Positions 39,286 to 49,250 of a stretch of DNA of 64,000 nt are shown in pieces (position 1 is the first letter of the stretch; each line of letters begins with the position of its first letter). The stretch lies in contig CAJQUW010008763.1 in the NCBI GenBank assembly GCA_907163375.1, positions 1 to 64,000 of the forward strand, given 5' to 3'. The position numbers and the translations under genes are program-made. The stretch comes from Prostheceraeus crozeri. Lineage: Eukaryota; Platyhelminthes; Polycladida; Euryleptidae. The notes beneath the pieces were generated by a model. The model was not told the DNA's origin and did not search any database. It worked only from the letters and a program-made list of their open reading frames with translations.

Positions 39286-40491
39286 CGCACCCTATAGGAT
39301 TAAAAAGGTAATAAAAATGAATGTCTTGTGAAGTCATTAGATTATTATTTGTTCTCATAAATGTCAGATTACATGTTTTTTGACTGCTGACTAGAAATCG
39401 GTTCCGTAATTAAGATGTCCACATCGACTTCTATTATTAGCTTCTAGGATTGCTTATTTTTCTAAAGGTAATGAAGCTTTACTCGCATTATTCCAATCGC
39501 ATTCTGTGCGCTCATTGCTGCAAACTGCGCATATATTGCTTTCGTAGCGCTTCCCTTTTCTTTGTCAAATGATTTTTGTTAGTACTTGGAGATACTTGTA
39601 TGACCATTTGGGAAAAGACAATCTCTAGGAGAACAATGTAGCGCAGTTTATCTCAGTGAATGCACAGAATACAATTCGAACTACATATGTGAGCGGACTT
39701 CAATACGTTTAGAAAAATATAGGAACCACAGAAGCTAAAACTCGATGCGCACAAAATCGTAAATGAGAAATTAGGGTTAGTAATTGGAGGAGTCATAATG
39801 CCGTAAATTTCAGCATAAACACCGAAGTGAGTAGCATTATGATGCGCCGGCGGAATGTCCTTACCAATCTCTGCCTGGTTTGACCTTTAATATATTCATT
39901 TTCAGTGTATCATAATGTGGTCACAACAGTGACGTGCGGTGCCACTTATCAATAGGCATGCGATGCGCACAGACGGAATTTTATAGTTTTTAAACGCCCA
40001 TTCGCTGAAAGTTAGTACATCGTCTTTGCATATCATATTCGTATATAGCATTTATCAAATTCGATATCGAAAAGTGCGTTAATTTAGTTTCTAGAATCTT
40101 GAACATTTTCATCACTCTGTTGATTGCTATTGAATTTATATAAAAAATATTTGTTCTTCACGAGTGTGACAGGTACTTATCGAATATATGTGAAATTGAA
40201 GTTCATCCTCCCCAACTTTTTGATTAAGTCATCGATGACATCATGCAAAGATCTTTCTTGCCTGGTTTGTAGGTTAAAGTTTTCTCAATTGACATTCAGG
40301 CTTGAGCTTCCACACAGCCAGGGAAAATCGTCTTATCGACGAATATACACCTTTCCGTCTTTCGACGCTCCAGTGTGCATATGAAATTTGGGCATCGGCC
40401 GCTCAGCTTCAACAACAACTTTTTGGCAAATATTCTGCCAGAATATTTTGCTCTTTTTAGCAAATCGGTAGCAATGTCAAAGATAGTTCTG
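39286..40491. other. Unassigned DNA between gypsy relic and Copia element
   Basis: No gene is supported. The N-terminal part of the gypsy Gag and its LTR should lie here, but I cannot recognise either. The 86-codon plus-strand frame at 40,124-40,384 has no motif. A small AT-rich palindrome lies near 40,430. Confidence 0.4.
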
Positions 40492-40671
40492 TGCTAAAAG
40501 GTAAGTACGTCACACTAGAGCGATGGGCCACATGAAATATTTGAGATCTCTATTGTATTGAACGCAGTTGTTTTCACGCTAATAAAAGCCCCACAGACAG
40601 AAACTGTAACGAAATAGAAAAGTCTCTTATAAAATACGAGACTAGTGCATATACAAATCATAGATGTAACA
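40492..40671 (-). repeat. Copia 3' LTR
   Basis: A 180-bp repeat, TGCTAAAAGG...GATGTAACA on the plus strand. It aligns with 43,758-43,963 through shared blocks such as AAGTACGTCACAC, GTATTGAACGCAGTTGT, CACGCTAATAAAAGCC and AAAAGTCTCTTATAAAA. It lacks a 21-bp block (GGAAATATCAGAATGAC plus AAAA) present in the other LTR. The many differences show the insertion is old. Confidence 0.9.
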
Positions 40672-40731
40672 GATTCCTTGTTATCTTTTAAATGTCAAGT
40701 TTTGTCAATCAATGCATCACTCTTGGAGGAG

Positions 40732-41329
40732 TCAAATGAAATCCGTTAATTCTCCTAGGTGTCCGCAGTCTAGTATATCATTGATCAGTTGGGATGACCT
40801 TCCCCGCTTCGTGAAGACATCTGCAATTTGCAGCTTTGAAGGAATCCATTTGATGTCTCTGATATCTTTGTCCTCCATCATTCGCTGAATTGAAGCAATA
40901 TCAACACACAAGCGTTTCTCACTAATCAGCTTAGTAGACCCTATGCTCTCATGCAACGACTTATTGTCCGTACAAACGAACAATGGAATACGATTGTTCT
41001 CAGCATTGCATACTGTCTCAGAAATAATCAGACCAATATAAAGAGCTTCATCCACTGCATCGACAAGCGCCAAGGTTTCTGCATCTAAAGTGCTTTTCAC
41101 AACTCATTGGATTTTGTTTGATACCCAAGATAGGGGCCAACAATAACCCTTGTTATCACACAGAAGAATGATATGACCACCCGCTCTTGAATATCCATCC
41201 GGTAGATTTGCATGAAGTATCACTAAAGACATATGTTCAAATCGTTTTTATTCTATTTCCTGAACAAATCCTCTCAATTTGCGGATAATCTTATTCACTT
41301 TAGACAGGAGTTCGATTCTTTTGTCGCAG
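40732..41329 (-). pseudogene. Copia RNase H with RT deleted upstream
   Basis: The frame starts abruptly with residues that normally connect reverse transcriptase to RNase H (KVNKIIRKLRGFVQEIE, then a stop). It goes on through GYSRAGGHIILLCDNKGYCWPLSW and, after a TGA at about 41,102-41,104 where relatives have arginine, STLDAETLALVDAVDEA, VCTDNKSL and KLQIADVFTKRG. The acidic residues of the RNase H fold (E, D, D) are visible. The polymerase palm and its YVDD box are absent, so roughly the whole RT domain was removed between integrase and this point. RNase H would degrade the RNA strand of the RNA-DNA hybrid. Confidence 0.85.
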
Positions 41330-42430
41330 TTAGATGCACTCATCAACGGTTAATTCCTGTACATTCTCTTTCAATCCTTCCTCGGTCAGAGCACCTAGAC
41401 CACTAGAGATGTCTTCATCAAATAGTTGTTTTCCCACTTTCATCAGTCTACAAGTCGAAGCACGAATAAATTGCTCTACATTTCCAAACAAAGACAATTT
41501 TGCCATCTACACCAATTACCTTTCCTGTACCTCTCCAAAGATTGCCGTCATCTCTTTTGAAGAACATTTTGTCACCGATATCGTACACTTCATCCTTGCA
41601 CCGCACGTTATGACGAAGAGCTCTACTGATTCGGTCAGACGTTTCAGCCTTCAAACATGCCTTTTTCCCGGAATAGAGAGCATTGAGATGAGTAGCTACT
41701 CGTACATTTTCGCTTGTGGAGACATTTTCAAGCGCAGGAGGTTCGTTTACCACAACATTAGGCAAGTTAGGATTTTTACCGAAGGCCAATTGGTACGGTG
41801 AAAATCCATTGTGTATGTTCAATGAATTCTTGGCATTGATGGCCCATGCCAGGGCCACTTCCAGTTTCATGTTTGGATCATCCTCTACCATCTTCTCCAC
41901 ACTTATCAATGACAACATGATTGCGCTCACAGATCCCATTCTGTGAAGGTCTATGGCCAGCAGTGCTGCAAACCTCAATAATGAAATTTTCTCACGTGTC
42001 TTTGTCCTGTTAATTTGCGTATTCACCTCCATTATCGACCAGAAATTTTGAAGGAGCTCCGAGACATGATCCAATCCCCACCGTTATGACTGCTTCGGTT
42101 ATCACTGATGTCAGTTTCGATCGGATTTCATATGAATAAAGTATATTTCAGGTATGCATTGCTTTAAATCCATCGCTACAACCTTGTTGAAGCATGATGC
42201 TAGAGGCATACATGCGGTTGACCTACTTGGTGTCCTTCGAGTTCGTTACATACGTCTTGCTTTCTCGGTCATCGATTCCCGCATTTTCCAATAAAGCAAT
42301 CAAATTCCTCCCGGAGGGATGTGCAAATTGTTTATGAAGTTCGAGTGTCATCTTTCGCTTGCTTTGGGCGTTGGCTTCATGAATGGAACTGAACACACTA
42401 TTCACTGGGATTTCACAAGTATACAATAAT
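41330..42430 (-). pseudogene. Copia integrase, frameshifted
   Basis: The GAG-pre-integrase segment (LHKQFAHPSGRNLIALLENAG, 42,223-42,426) keeps the HH half of the HHCC zinc site; the CC half is disrupted by a frameshift. The catalytic core is spread over frames: VAMDLKQ supplies the first aspartate, GAPSKFLVDNGGEYAN the second, and the region of the third acidic residue is garbled (QNG then HRMGSVSAIML). The C-terminal part (EVALAWAINAKNSL, FSPYQLAFGKNPNLP, ALRHNVRCKDE, DIGDKMFFKRDD, WRGTGKVIGVDGKIVFV) is open from about 41,950 to 41,448. Integrase would insert element cDNA in the nucleus. The linker after it stops at about 41,337. Confidence 0.85.
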
Positions 42431-42521
42431 GTCCGGAAGATGTTGTTTGCAATTCTATCTTATTACCAAATACCTCAGCCGTATCTATCAGTCTCCAAAT
42501 CCAGTTTGACGCTCGCTTTCT

Positions 42522-42900
42522 TCATATCAGGTTTGTGCATAAGAGGAATATCGCTGTCAACCACATCAGTTGTGATTTGAATTTCACGTCCAGCCAAGAT
42601 GCAGTGTAAAACAAGTTTTTCTTGTGAGACTTTCTTCGTTTCGCCGCCACATTTAAAAATTGTACCTCCTGGAAGATATTGAATCGCGAGTTCTCAGCTT
42701 CGTATAATGAATCCAAATAGACATTGCACCAATTTTTTTTGCCTGCGACAATTGAAGTGCAAGCAGTATCAAGTACCATTGAGTTAGTAGCCTCGCAGAG
42801 CAGAATTTCCTTGTCTTCTGTAGTATAGTCCTTTAAGAAATATACCTCTTCGTCTCTCACGAACATAACATCATTTCCCGTTTTCATATGAGTGTGGACA
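42522..42900 (-). pseudogene. Copia aspartic protease region
   Basis: This frame (42,522-42,956) overlaps the end of Gag. It holds TNSMVLDTACTSIVAG, with the catalytic aspartate of a retroviral-type protease at 42,768-42,770. The DTACTS form replaces the commoner DTGAS or DSGAS and occurs in GalEa-like animal Copia elements. The frame runs on into diverged sequence toward the GAG-pre-integrase segment. It would cut the polyprotein during particle maturation; frameshifts on both sides disconnect it. Confidence 0.8.
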
Positions 42901-42903
42901 GTC

Positions 42904-43730
42904 TTAGATGAGATGCATGATACAGTCACACGCCCTGCATCGAAAGGGATCGCCATCCTTATTAAGGGGATTGATAGATCTTCTAGTATGACCTTTACAA
43001 TTTACGCTACCATGCGACTGTTGAGAAGATTTCGAAAGTGCTTTGGCATCTGAATTATGGTTCCAACTTTCTCCACGAATTCTGTAGCGACCATTGTGTG
43101 AGAATTGTTTTTCAGTGTACATGACCTCATCTTCAGACTTCATAAACGCCGGTGCCCCCTTCGTCTTTATCTTAACTTCGTTCATAGCCGATGCAGCACA
43201 CCGTTCTATGAAGAACTTCTTCAGTGAAAGCTGCATTTGTTGGCATAATGTCTTTCTTTCGATATAATCAACACCCGTTAGGACTAGTTGTTTGTCTTTT
43301 TGTTGGAGCATGAAAGCTCGCAAAAGTTGCATGACCAAAATCTCAACTCCTAAGTTAATACTGTGTCGCTTGAGTTTGCACACTTCAAATCGAAGAATGT
43401 ACACAGACATTTCTTCGTTACGCTTTTGGCATGTAATGAAATCTTCCCAATTTTCACAGACTTCGCTCAAATCATCTTTCTTAAACCAGCGATCCAAAAC
43501 CGCAAGGACCTGATACAGAACGTCGGTGCTTTCAAAATCAATGGAACCGTCTGTAATTGCGAGCCGGATTTTTTCGCGAACCCCCGATGATTCATTTTCA
43601 GGTAGAGAGTTGAAAATAAGCCACACTGCTTGTTCAGGCTTCACATCAGAATACTTGTGCCACAGAATCAGCTCCATTCGTTACGCAGAATAACTCGTCT
43701 TTCCTCATGTCAGCGGGGCTTTCGCATTTT
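42904..43730 (-). pseudogene. Copia Gag with zinc knuckle
   Basis: A long frame of 257 codons from 43,677, with an earlier out-of-frame start region (SKNAKAPLT) toward the primer site. It contains the Copia capsid-like core (AVWLIFNSLPENESSGVREK, MSVYILRFEVCKLKRH, VMQLLRAFML) and a basic tail. The tail leads to a nucleic-acid-binding knuckle CRACDCIMHLI*DC with exact C-X2-C-X4-H-X4-C spacing. A TAA stop inside the knuckle, then a frameshift, separates Gag from protease. Gag would package element RNA in cytoplasmic particles. The ATG at 43,677 is probably not the original start, since related Gag residues lie upstream in another frame. Confidence 0.85.
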
Positions 43731-43745
43731 TGGAATGCATGAACT

Positions 43746-43756
43746 CTCTGCTACTA
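43746..43756 (-). promoter_or_regulatory. Primer-binding site, initiator-Met tRNA type
   Basis: On the minus strand TAGTAGCAGAG lies one base inside the 5' LTR. It matches the complement of the 3' end of animal initiator methionine tRNA (TGGTAGCAGAG) at ten of eleven positions. This is the usual priming tRNA of Copia elements, and its place supports the LTR boundaries. Confidence 0.75.
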
Positions 43757-43757
43757 T

Positions 43758-43963
43758 TGTTAAAAGGCAAGTACGTCACACAAGAGCAATGCGTTGCATG
43801 ATAGCCTATAATTGAGAACGATATTGTATTGAACGCAGTTGTATTCACGCTAATAAAAGCCACGCAGAAAGAAACTGTAACGAAATGGAAAAGTCTCTTA
43901 TAAAAGGAAATATCAGAATGACAAAATACGAGACTAGTGCACATACAAATCATAGATGTACCA
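43758..43963 (-). repeat. Copia 5' LTR
   Basis: A 206-bp repeat, TGTTAAAAGG...GATGTACCA on the plus strand, the partner of the LTR at 40,492-40,671. On the minus strand it contains TTTTATAAG, a TATA-like run that could be the promoter core. The extra block near 43,905-43,926 may be an insertion here or a deletion in the partner. Confidence 0.9.
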
Positions 43964-44029
43964 ACTTCTATATTGCACATCCAGACTCCGCTTTGTTCCT
44001 TTCTCCCACAAGAAGGTGATGGATGACAT

Positions 44030-44668
44030 CTTATCATATTCGTGGGAAGAATTTGATGCAGAGATCAGTGAAATTAAACAAATTTAGCTAATAACAATTA
44101 CCCTAATACATTGATTGATTCAGTCATACAGAAATATCTCAAGAGAAAGATTAAACAGCCGATTATGCCACAAACTCAGTCTACCAGCACAATAAATTAT
44201 TTTTTCAAAAGCCAATGGAGCTTCGCAGCAAAGGCAGAAGAAAAGCGTCTTAATGCTACAATATCTGAGCATGTTAAAGCTATAATAGAAGAGTCACAAG
44301 TCAAACTACGAGTGTATTATCAATCAAAGAAACTTGTGAACATGTTAAAACACCAAACCAAACGTCCAATATCAGATGATAATAAGTATCATTGTCCTCT
44401 TAGTTCCTGTAATGGAGCTAATTATATTGGTTTCACCACATGCACTTTGATGCAATGTTGTAAACAGCATGTTTCGATTAAACAGCATCTCCTTAGTCAT
44501 CCTCAAATGCATAAAGGCTGCAAGAGCATCCTTCAGAATATGACGATCATAGCGCGATTTCAAAAGCAAAAGGATTTAAGGCTTGTAGAGGCAATGATAA
44601 TTAAGAACGAACAGCTACCTCTGAATAAACAAGACCAGGGTTTGACCCAAAGGCTTATACTACTTTAA
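44030..44668 (+). pseudogene. Penelope-like element C-terminus, GIY-YIG (fragment 1)
   Basis: A C-terminal piece of a Penelope-like polyprotein. A first stretch (EEFDAEISEIKQI) is followed after a stop and frameshift by NNNYPNTLIDSVIQKYLKRK, the helix that ends the RT part. A long connector and a GIY-YIG nuclease domain come next: YHCPLSSCNGANYIGFTTCT, KQH, and LVEAMIIKNEQLPLN, closing at TAA 44,666-44,668. The Y-I-G is kept, but the arginine expected before the histidine is cysteine (LMQCCKQH), which probably kills cleavage. It is truncated on the left only 66 bp from the Copia LTR. Its cysteine-rich style differs from fragments 2 and 3, so it belongs to another Penelope family. Confidence 0.8.
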
Positions 44669-44889
44669 TTTCCTTCATTCAATATTTATTCATTACAGTA
44701 TCTTTCCCATCATTTGTATATATTTGAAGCTATGTAAATATCTAGGTTTCTGATACTTCTCTGTTAATGCATAGGTATATGCAAGACTAGGTTGTTATTT
44801 GAATTTGTATCAGCAGTGTAATTTTCATTCCCTAAAGATGAAGCTGTCGACTTCCGAAGCGCCGGAGATTTTAAAGAAATCAAAATCTC

Positions 44890-45426
44890 AATATGACCCT
44901 CTTCATCTCCTCACGCAACCACCACCCAGAGAAAAAAGTCCACAATTTTCAACACGGAAGGGGGAATCTCACCTCAATCCACACAATCATCCAACTCAAC
45001 AACAAAACAGCTACTCAAGCAAACGCGCACCCCGGTACATACCCCACGAACAGACAAAACAATAAGGTCATAAACGCAATCCCCCCACATTTCACAAGTC
45101 AGAACAAACACTCGACAGACGCGCATGCAGAACACTGGCACAACTCCGCACCAACAAATCACCCTTCTTCTTAAAAGAATGCTTACACAATATAAACCTC
45201 TCTGTCCACTTTTCACCTCTGTGCCCCCTTGCAAAACTCAACCGCACAACATAAAGCACTTCTTCTCTTGCACACACATACATCGCTCACACCTGTGAAA
45301 CCCGTGGGTTCCCCCGTCATGTGTGCGGAGCTCATCCGCCGCTGGGAACGAGCGGTTGGCCGGCCCAACGTCTCACGGCCCCCTGGACCCCTCCCAATAG
45401 CACGGAGGGGTGGGTTGACACCATGA
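44890..45426 (+). pseudogene. LINE C-terminal tail with CCHC motif
   Basis: The last part of a non-LTR retrotransposon polyprotein in three frames. An upstream stretch (NKVINAIPPHFTSQ) is followed by CRTLAQLRTNKSPFFLKECL, the conserved TLAQLRTxKSPFL signature of these tails. A frameshift at CPPCKTQPHNIKHFFSC gives a C-X2-C-X8-H-X3-C zinc-binding motif. A second frameshift leads to PVKPVGSPVMCAELIRRWER and a proline-rich end before TGA (45,424-45,426). No reverse transcriptase precedes it. It is GC-rich compared with its surroundings. Two indels in about 300 bp show it is dead. Confidence 0.75.
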
Positions 45427-47294
45427 CCAATATAACACATCGTATCGGTACATAGCCTACACTGCATACATGCACACAGGTCATTGTCTGTCTGATGAGA
45501 TCTGGTCTATCATCATGATTTCCCTAAAGTGAGCGATGCGATAACTTCGCCGAATGCACCCAGCATTTCATTTCACAGCCTTTTTATAGGAACTTCGCGA
45601 GAAGGCAGCGTTGCAAATAGATTGCACCAGTGAATGCGGCGATGCTTCACCGTTGTTAAGGCTCTTCAAGATGTGATTCCCCCAAGTGAAATGGCTCTAT
45701 TGGATTTTATGCGATGCTCGGAATTCAAATTATTCAAACCCACCTCGATTTAAAGAGTCATAAAACAAAGGGCTTTACCTTTTATTTTCAAAATATGTTG
45801 CTTTTTTAATGCTTCAAAGTCTGAATTTATTAATGAATGAAAACTATTCAATATATCATACTATGATAAAATATAAATAATTCGTATATAATTTATATTC
45901 AAAGTCGCACCAGCGCATCAAGTATTAATTAAAATAGGAGTGGCTTAACTTATTGCATGAAATTAATTTTTGTGTGACATGACAACCTGCACGAACTTGC
46001 CCCATGGGTGAGGTAGATTCATGCAGGTGGCGGAGTACTTACGTGCAGATTTCCACTATCATAGAATTTTTACAAATATCCAAGTATTCTATGAATTTTA
46101 CTTCTCAGAATCTTTAGATTAATTTACCAAAAATAAGAAATTCTATAATTAGACATTTGTTGATTCACAATACCAATGTGAGAAACTAGAACACAAAAAA
46201 CTAGAAAAATTTCAATTATCTTTGCAGTTAGCACTTTCACTGAAGCTCACGGGAACATTGCGTCCATTGCCGCAAACTTCGTCAACTAATTCGATTATCT
46301 GAAAAATTGTGTCAAATATGTATCTGAAAAGATGTAATTCTCAACTATTTTAAAGAGCATTTTTGAATCATCGACGATTCAGTAGCCATACTTAAGCTTG
46401 GTCCCCATCCTCATCAATGTGTGGCGGACAGTGTATTAGGAAGTTGATGTTCCATCTTCAAGATCAGCAGCGGATTGAAACTAGGTGCCACTTGCCTGCA
46501 GCGGGTGTTATCGTCGGAACTTTCCTGTAGCGGACATAATTGGCGTTCATCCGTTGCTGGCAGAATGTGATCGCCTTCATCCAAATCGAAAGGGATGTCA
46601 GACAAAAGCGGCATCTCAGCTCGTTTGTACCTTTTTGGCTTAGTTTTCCTAAAAGACTCCGACGTTAAGTTTCCATTTCGCATTCTTATCAGCTCAGCAG
46701 TGAGGCTTGTGTTCTGAAAGTAGCAAGTCCATTTAGGCTGCAAATTCAAATAATACTACATCAATCAAAAAATGGGTCCTGCACGAATGTGCCCCATGTC
46801 GTTTTCTGCAACTAGAATTGAAATTTCCCTGTATGAAAAAACAGCTGTTCAAAGGAGCAGCCGTTAATCATTTTTGCACATAAAGATTAATTCATAGGGT
46901 AGAAATGTTTGAGATAGACTTAGGCAATGTATCAGAATTACAAAAAGATAGGAAAGTGAAAAATGTCAGAAGGCAAAAAAGTTAATTTTTTACCGAACAT
47001 TGCATGGGCAGCAAGGCATCTGCAGATTTTTACAAGCAAAGTAGAGTATGAAGCCAAGTATTAACATGTCTTTATGAGAAGCCAATTCAATCAAGCAATT
47101 TCATGCAAACTGTCATGAACGAATGTGCCTCGTGCACGAAAGTGCCCCAGTCTCCTCTACATAAATCACCTCCCCTTGCGTCCATTTACAGTCATGTGTC
47201 ATATTTACTGTCGCGCCATAAGAATGATTTTGAGTCTCATATTAAATAATGTAAATAGTGCATTTTAATGTGATCTATTCTGTAGAAAACGTAA
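45427..47294. other. Mostly unassigned DNA
   Basis: No recognised gene. It contains one unexplained minus-strand frame (46,414-46,749, listed separately) and several copies of a short motif of the type TGCACGAAxGTGCCCC, at about 45,989, 46,778, 47,113 and 47,131. The rest is AT-rich. Confidence 0.4.
46414..46749 (-). CDS. Unrecognised ORF, possible exon
   Basis: A 111-codon minus-strand frame, rich in charged residues (SFRKTKPKRYKRAEMPLLSD, DLDEGDHI) and without membrane spans or signal peptide. On the minus strand a good splice-acceptor context (TTATTTGAATTTGCAG) stands at its start, so codons from about 46,741 could be an exon. A GC-type donor-like site occurs near 46,495. I recognise no family. 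The flanking GCACGAAxGTGCCCC motifs suggest it may be part of an unknown repeat rather than a host gene. The coding call is weak. Confidence 0.25.
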   Translation of the reverse strand: MNLQPKWTCYFQNTSLTAELIRMRNGNLTSESFRKTKPKRYKRAEMPLLSDIPFDLDEGDHILPATDERQLCPLQESSDDNTRCRQVAPSFNPLLILKMEHQLPNTLSATH

Positions 47295-47546
47295 TTCATT
47301 ATTCACGCAAAGATACAACCGTTAGCCGAATATTTTAGTTGCCGTGAGCATAAAACAAACAACAAGTCTTCCATGTATAACCATCTTCAGAAATGTCACA
47401 GTTACAACTTTTCCACAACCATTCTTTCCCACGATAGTGATACATCAAACCTAAGACTTCGTGAAGCATATTATATTAGAAAAATGAAACCAACAATTAA
47501 CAGCAAAATCGAACTCAACAATTATGCAGATTTTCTTTTTGATTAA
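47295..47546 (+). pseudogene. Penelope-like GIY-YIG C-terminus (fragment 2)
   Basis: An open stretch of 83 codons to TAA at 47,544-47,546 that matches the second half of a Penelope GIY-YIG domain. It has EHKTNNKSSMYNHLQKC (in place of RxxEHxxxxSSVYxHLxxC), FSTTILSHDSDTSNLRLREA, YYIRKMKPTINSKIE and a short end. The Y-I-G half is eroded (FIIHAKIQPLAEYF), and a stop lies just upstream. The glutamate in LRLREAYYIRK matches the metal-binding residue of the fold. The nearest relative in the window is fragment 3 at 54.7-55.3 kb. Confidence 0.75.
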
Positions 47547-47970
47547 AAATATTTTCTATTATGTAAAAATACTAAAATATGACAATGTATTACATTATAA
47601 CAGTATCAAATTTCTAATTCACACCTCTTACCTTCTTCCAATCGTTTTATAGCTTTGTATTTTTTATACTTGTATGATATGTGCATGTACTTATAACTCA
47701 AGCCTTTGTATTGCTAGTCCATTTCTATGTCCTTTGTTTTCATATCTAGTCAGGTCATCATTAAGATGCTATTGGTACTATGTAACCCAATACTACCTGT
47801 TCCATAGCCCTTCCCCCTTTTGTATTCAATATTATGTTATTATGACATAGACGTCGGTGTGAATTTTAAATTTTACACTAGCCCATATTTCCTTCCTTTT
47901 AACCTGAAGATAGTTAACGGATGTTAACTGAAATTAATTGTAAGAAGTAAGAAACAAAATAAAACCACCA
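47547..47970 (+). mobile_element. Penelope-like element 3' non-coding region
   Basis: AT-rich sequence downstream of the GIY-YIG piece. It ends in CCTGAAGATAGTTAACGG and TGTTAACTGAAAT, a pattern close to the terminal CCTGAAGATGGTxAA...GAAA runs of Penelope elements, then AAATAAAACC. The right edge is approximate. Confidence 0.5.
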
Positions 47971-48885
47971 TCATTCTATATTGGCTCTTTCCAACTACAA
48001 TCAAATAACGAATATCTTAAACCGAACTTTCCTTGGCCGAACTTGATGTTCAGCAGAATGTAAGTTGCGCTCTAGGTACTTATCATTATTGTTGAATCCT
48101 AGTAAGTAAATGTGTTGAGGAAAATGGCGATTCTAGATGGAATATGATTTTTTTACTCACATTAAAATATGTAGACATGCGGAAGTGAAAATATCGTCGA
48201 GGATTATGAAAATAAAGGGGAAATTAGCAATAGTGTAGTATGAGAAAATGTGCGGAGAATGCCGAGCCATCAAAACAATCCCACTTTTTCAATTCATTCA
48301 TTTTTTCTTGATGTTTGAAATACACGAGATTCTTTATTTTCTCCTTTGTAGACATGCTTTCAAACGTTCGGAACTTCCTCAACATACGAATTATATTTCC
48401 TCGGCTGCTGACATACATTCTTGTAATCGCTCAGTTTAATGAGTTGCTTCCAAGTGGTGAGTTTTTTGAATGGGAATCTTTTGCATTGTATATGTGCATA
48501 GCACAATAATTGGTGCTGCTAGAATCTGTGCCTTGATTCGTTACTTATTGGTGTGTAAGATATGTTTTAGATTATTTAATTCTAGATCCCGAACATTCAA
48601 ACTGGCAAATGTTTGAAGTCCCACAGATGCTATTCAAGCTATTCAAACTCATCAACCTGCAGTTTACACCTCTCACTTCAACTTATGACAGAAAATCAAT
48701 AGAACATATCTGTTTTGAGACTGTCAAAGGAATCTCTGAAAGAAAGTCAGGATCAGCAATTTTCATCCGAGTGATAACCGAGACAGCCTATTCGACTATG
48801 AGCTGAAATTTATCCTTTTAAAAGCTGTTGATGAGTTTCCATTACTGCGGCATGACAGACTCAACTCGCTGATGGGGAAGTAAGG
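47971..48885. other. Unassigned DNA
   Basis: No supported gene. Frames of 62-66 codons on both strands at 48,224-48,806 show no motif and overlap one another. The signal-peptide exon of the TMX3-like gene could lie here or further left, but I did not find it. Confidence 0.35.
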
Positions 48886-49250
48886 GTGTACGCCAGGTCA
48901 CGGCAACCGTACCCGCCGCGGCCAAATAATGTACGACCATGAAAGCGGCTGCGACAGCGACCAATCGACGTCATTTGTTGAAGAGAAAAATGAATGAGGA
49001 AGAGGCTGCTGCATTTTACTATCTATTTGTCGCGGGAAGGGTCGCCAAGTGCGCGCTCTGTCATAGGCTGCAATGTATTTTACTGGTCGCCTGTGCGTCG
49101 CTGAAAATCTTGATGGCCGCCACGACCAAGTGGTCGCGGCGGGAAAGTGCGCGCGCAGGAAGACGACTTCCCATCTCCGCAATGATGACTAAGCAATCCT
49201 GTTGGCCGCCATTACCTGCGCACCTGGCCGCCTAGTGCGCGCACGCCCCA
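48886..49250. mobile_element. GC-rich island, possible miniature DNA transposon
   Basis: A markedly GC- and CpG-rich block in AT-rich surroundings. Its ends are loosely inverted (GGGTGTACGCC at the left; GGCGTGCGCGC read inwards from the right), and GTGCGCGC and GGCCGCC-type words recur inside. A plus-strand frame (48,939-49,235) has an acidic EEEAAAFYYL start that faintly recalls PIF/Harbinger transposase N-termini. A miniature Harbinger-like element is one explanation. A CpG-island promoter of the downstream gene is another, since exon 1 of the TMX3-like gene is missing and must lie upstream of 50,560. Confidence 0.3.

Larger units (their letters stand above)
40492..43963 (-). mobile_element. 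Copia-type LTR retrotransposon, RT-deleted
   Basis: A 3.47-kb element bounded by related direct repeats (40,492-40,671 and 43,758-43,963), each beginning TG and ending CA. Read leftwards, the interior has a tRNA primer site, Gag with a zinc knuckle, an aspartic protease, a GAG-pre-integrase segment, integrase and RNase H, the order of Copia elements. Reverse transcriptase is missing: the linker after integrase (ending about 41,345) is followed at once by sequence that normally lies just before RNase H (KVNKIIRKLRGFVQEIE). Wording such as DTACTS and ADVFTKRG suits the GalEa-like animal Copia group. Several frameshifts and stops make it inactive. No clear 5-bp target duplication flanks it (TTCTG left, ACTTC right). 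Confidence 0.92.

Noticed and set aside
41334-41801. 155-codon plus-strand ORF as a gene
   Set aside because: It is the complement of the Copia integrase and linker, which match known motifs on the minus strand.
40487-43968. 5-bp target-site duplication around the Copia element
   Set aside because: The flanks read TTCTG and ACTTC, which do not match; the boundaries rest on the LTRs and primer site instead.
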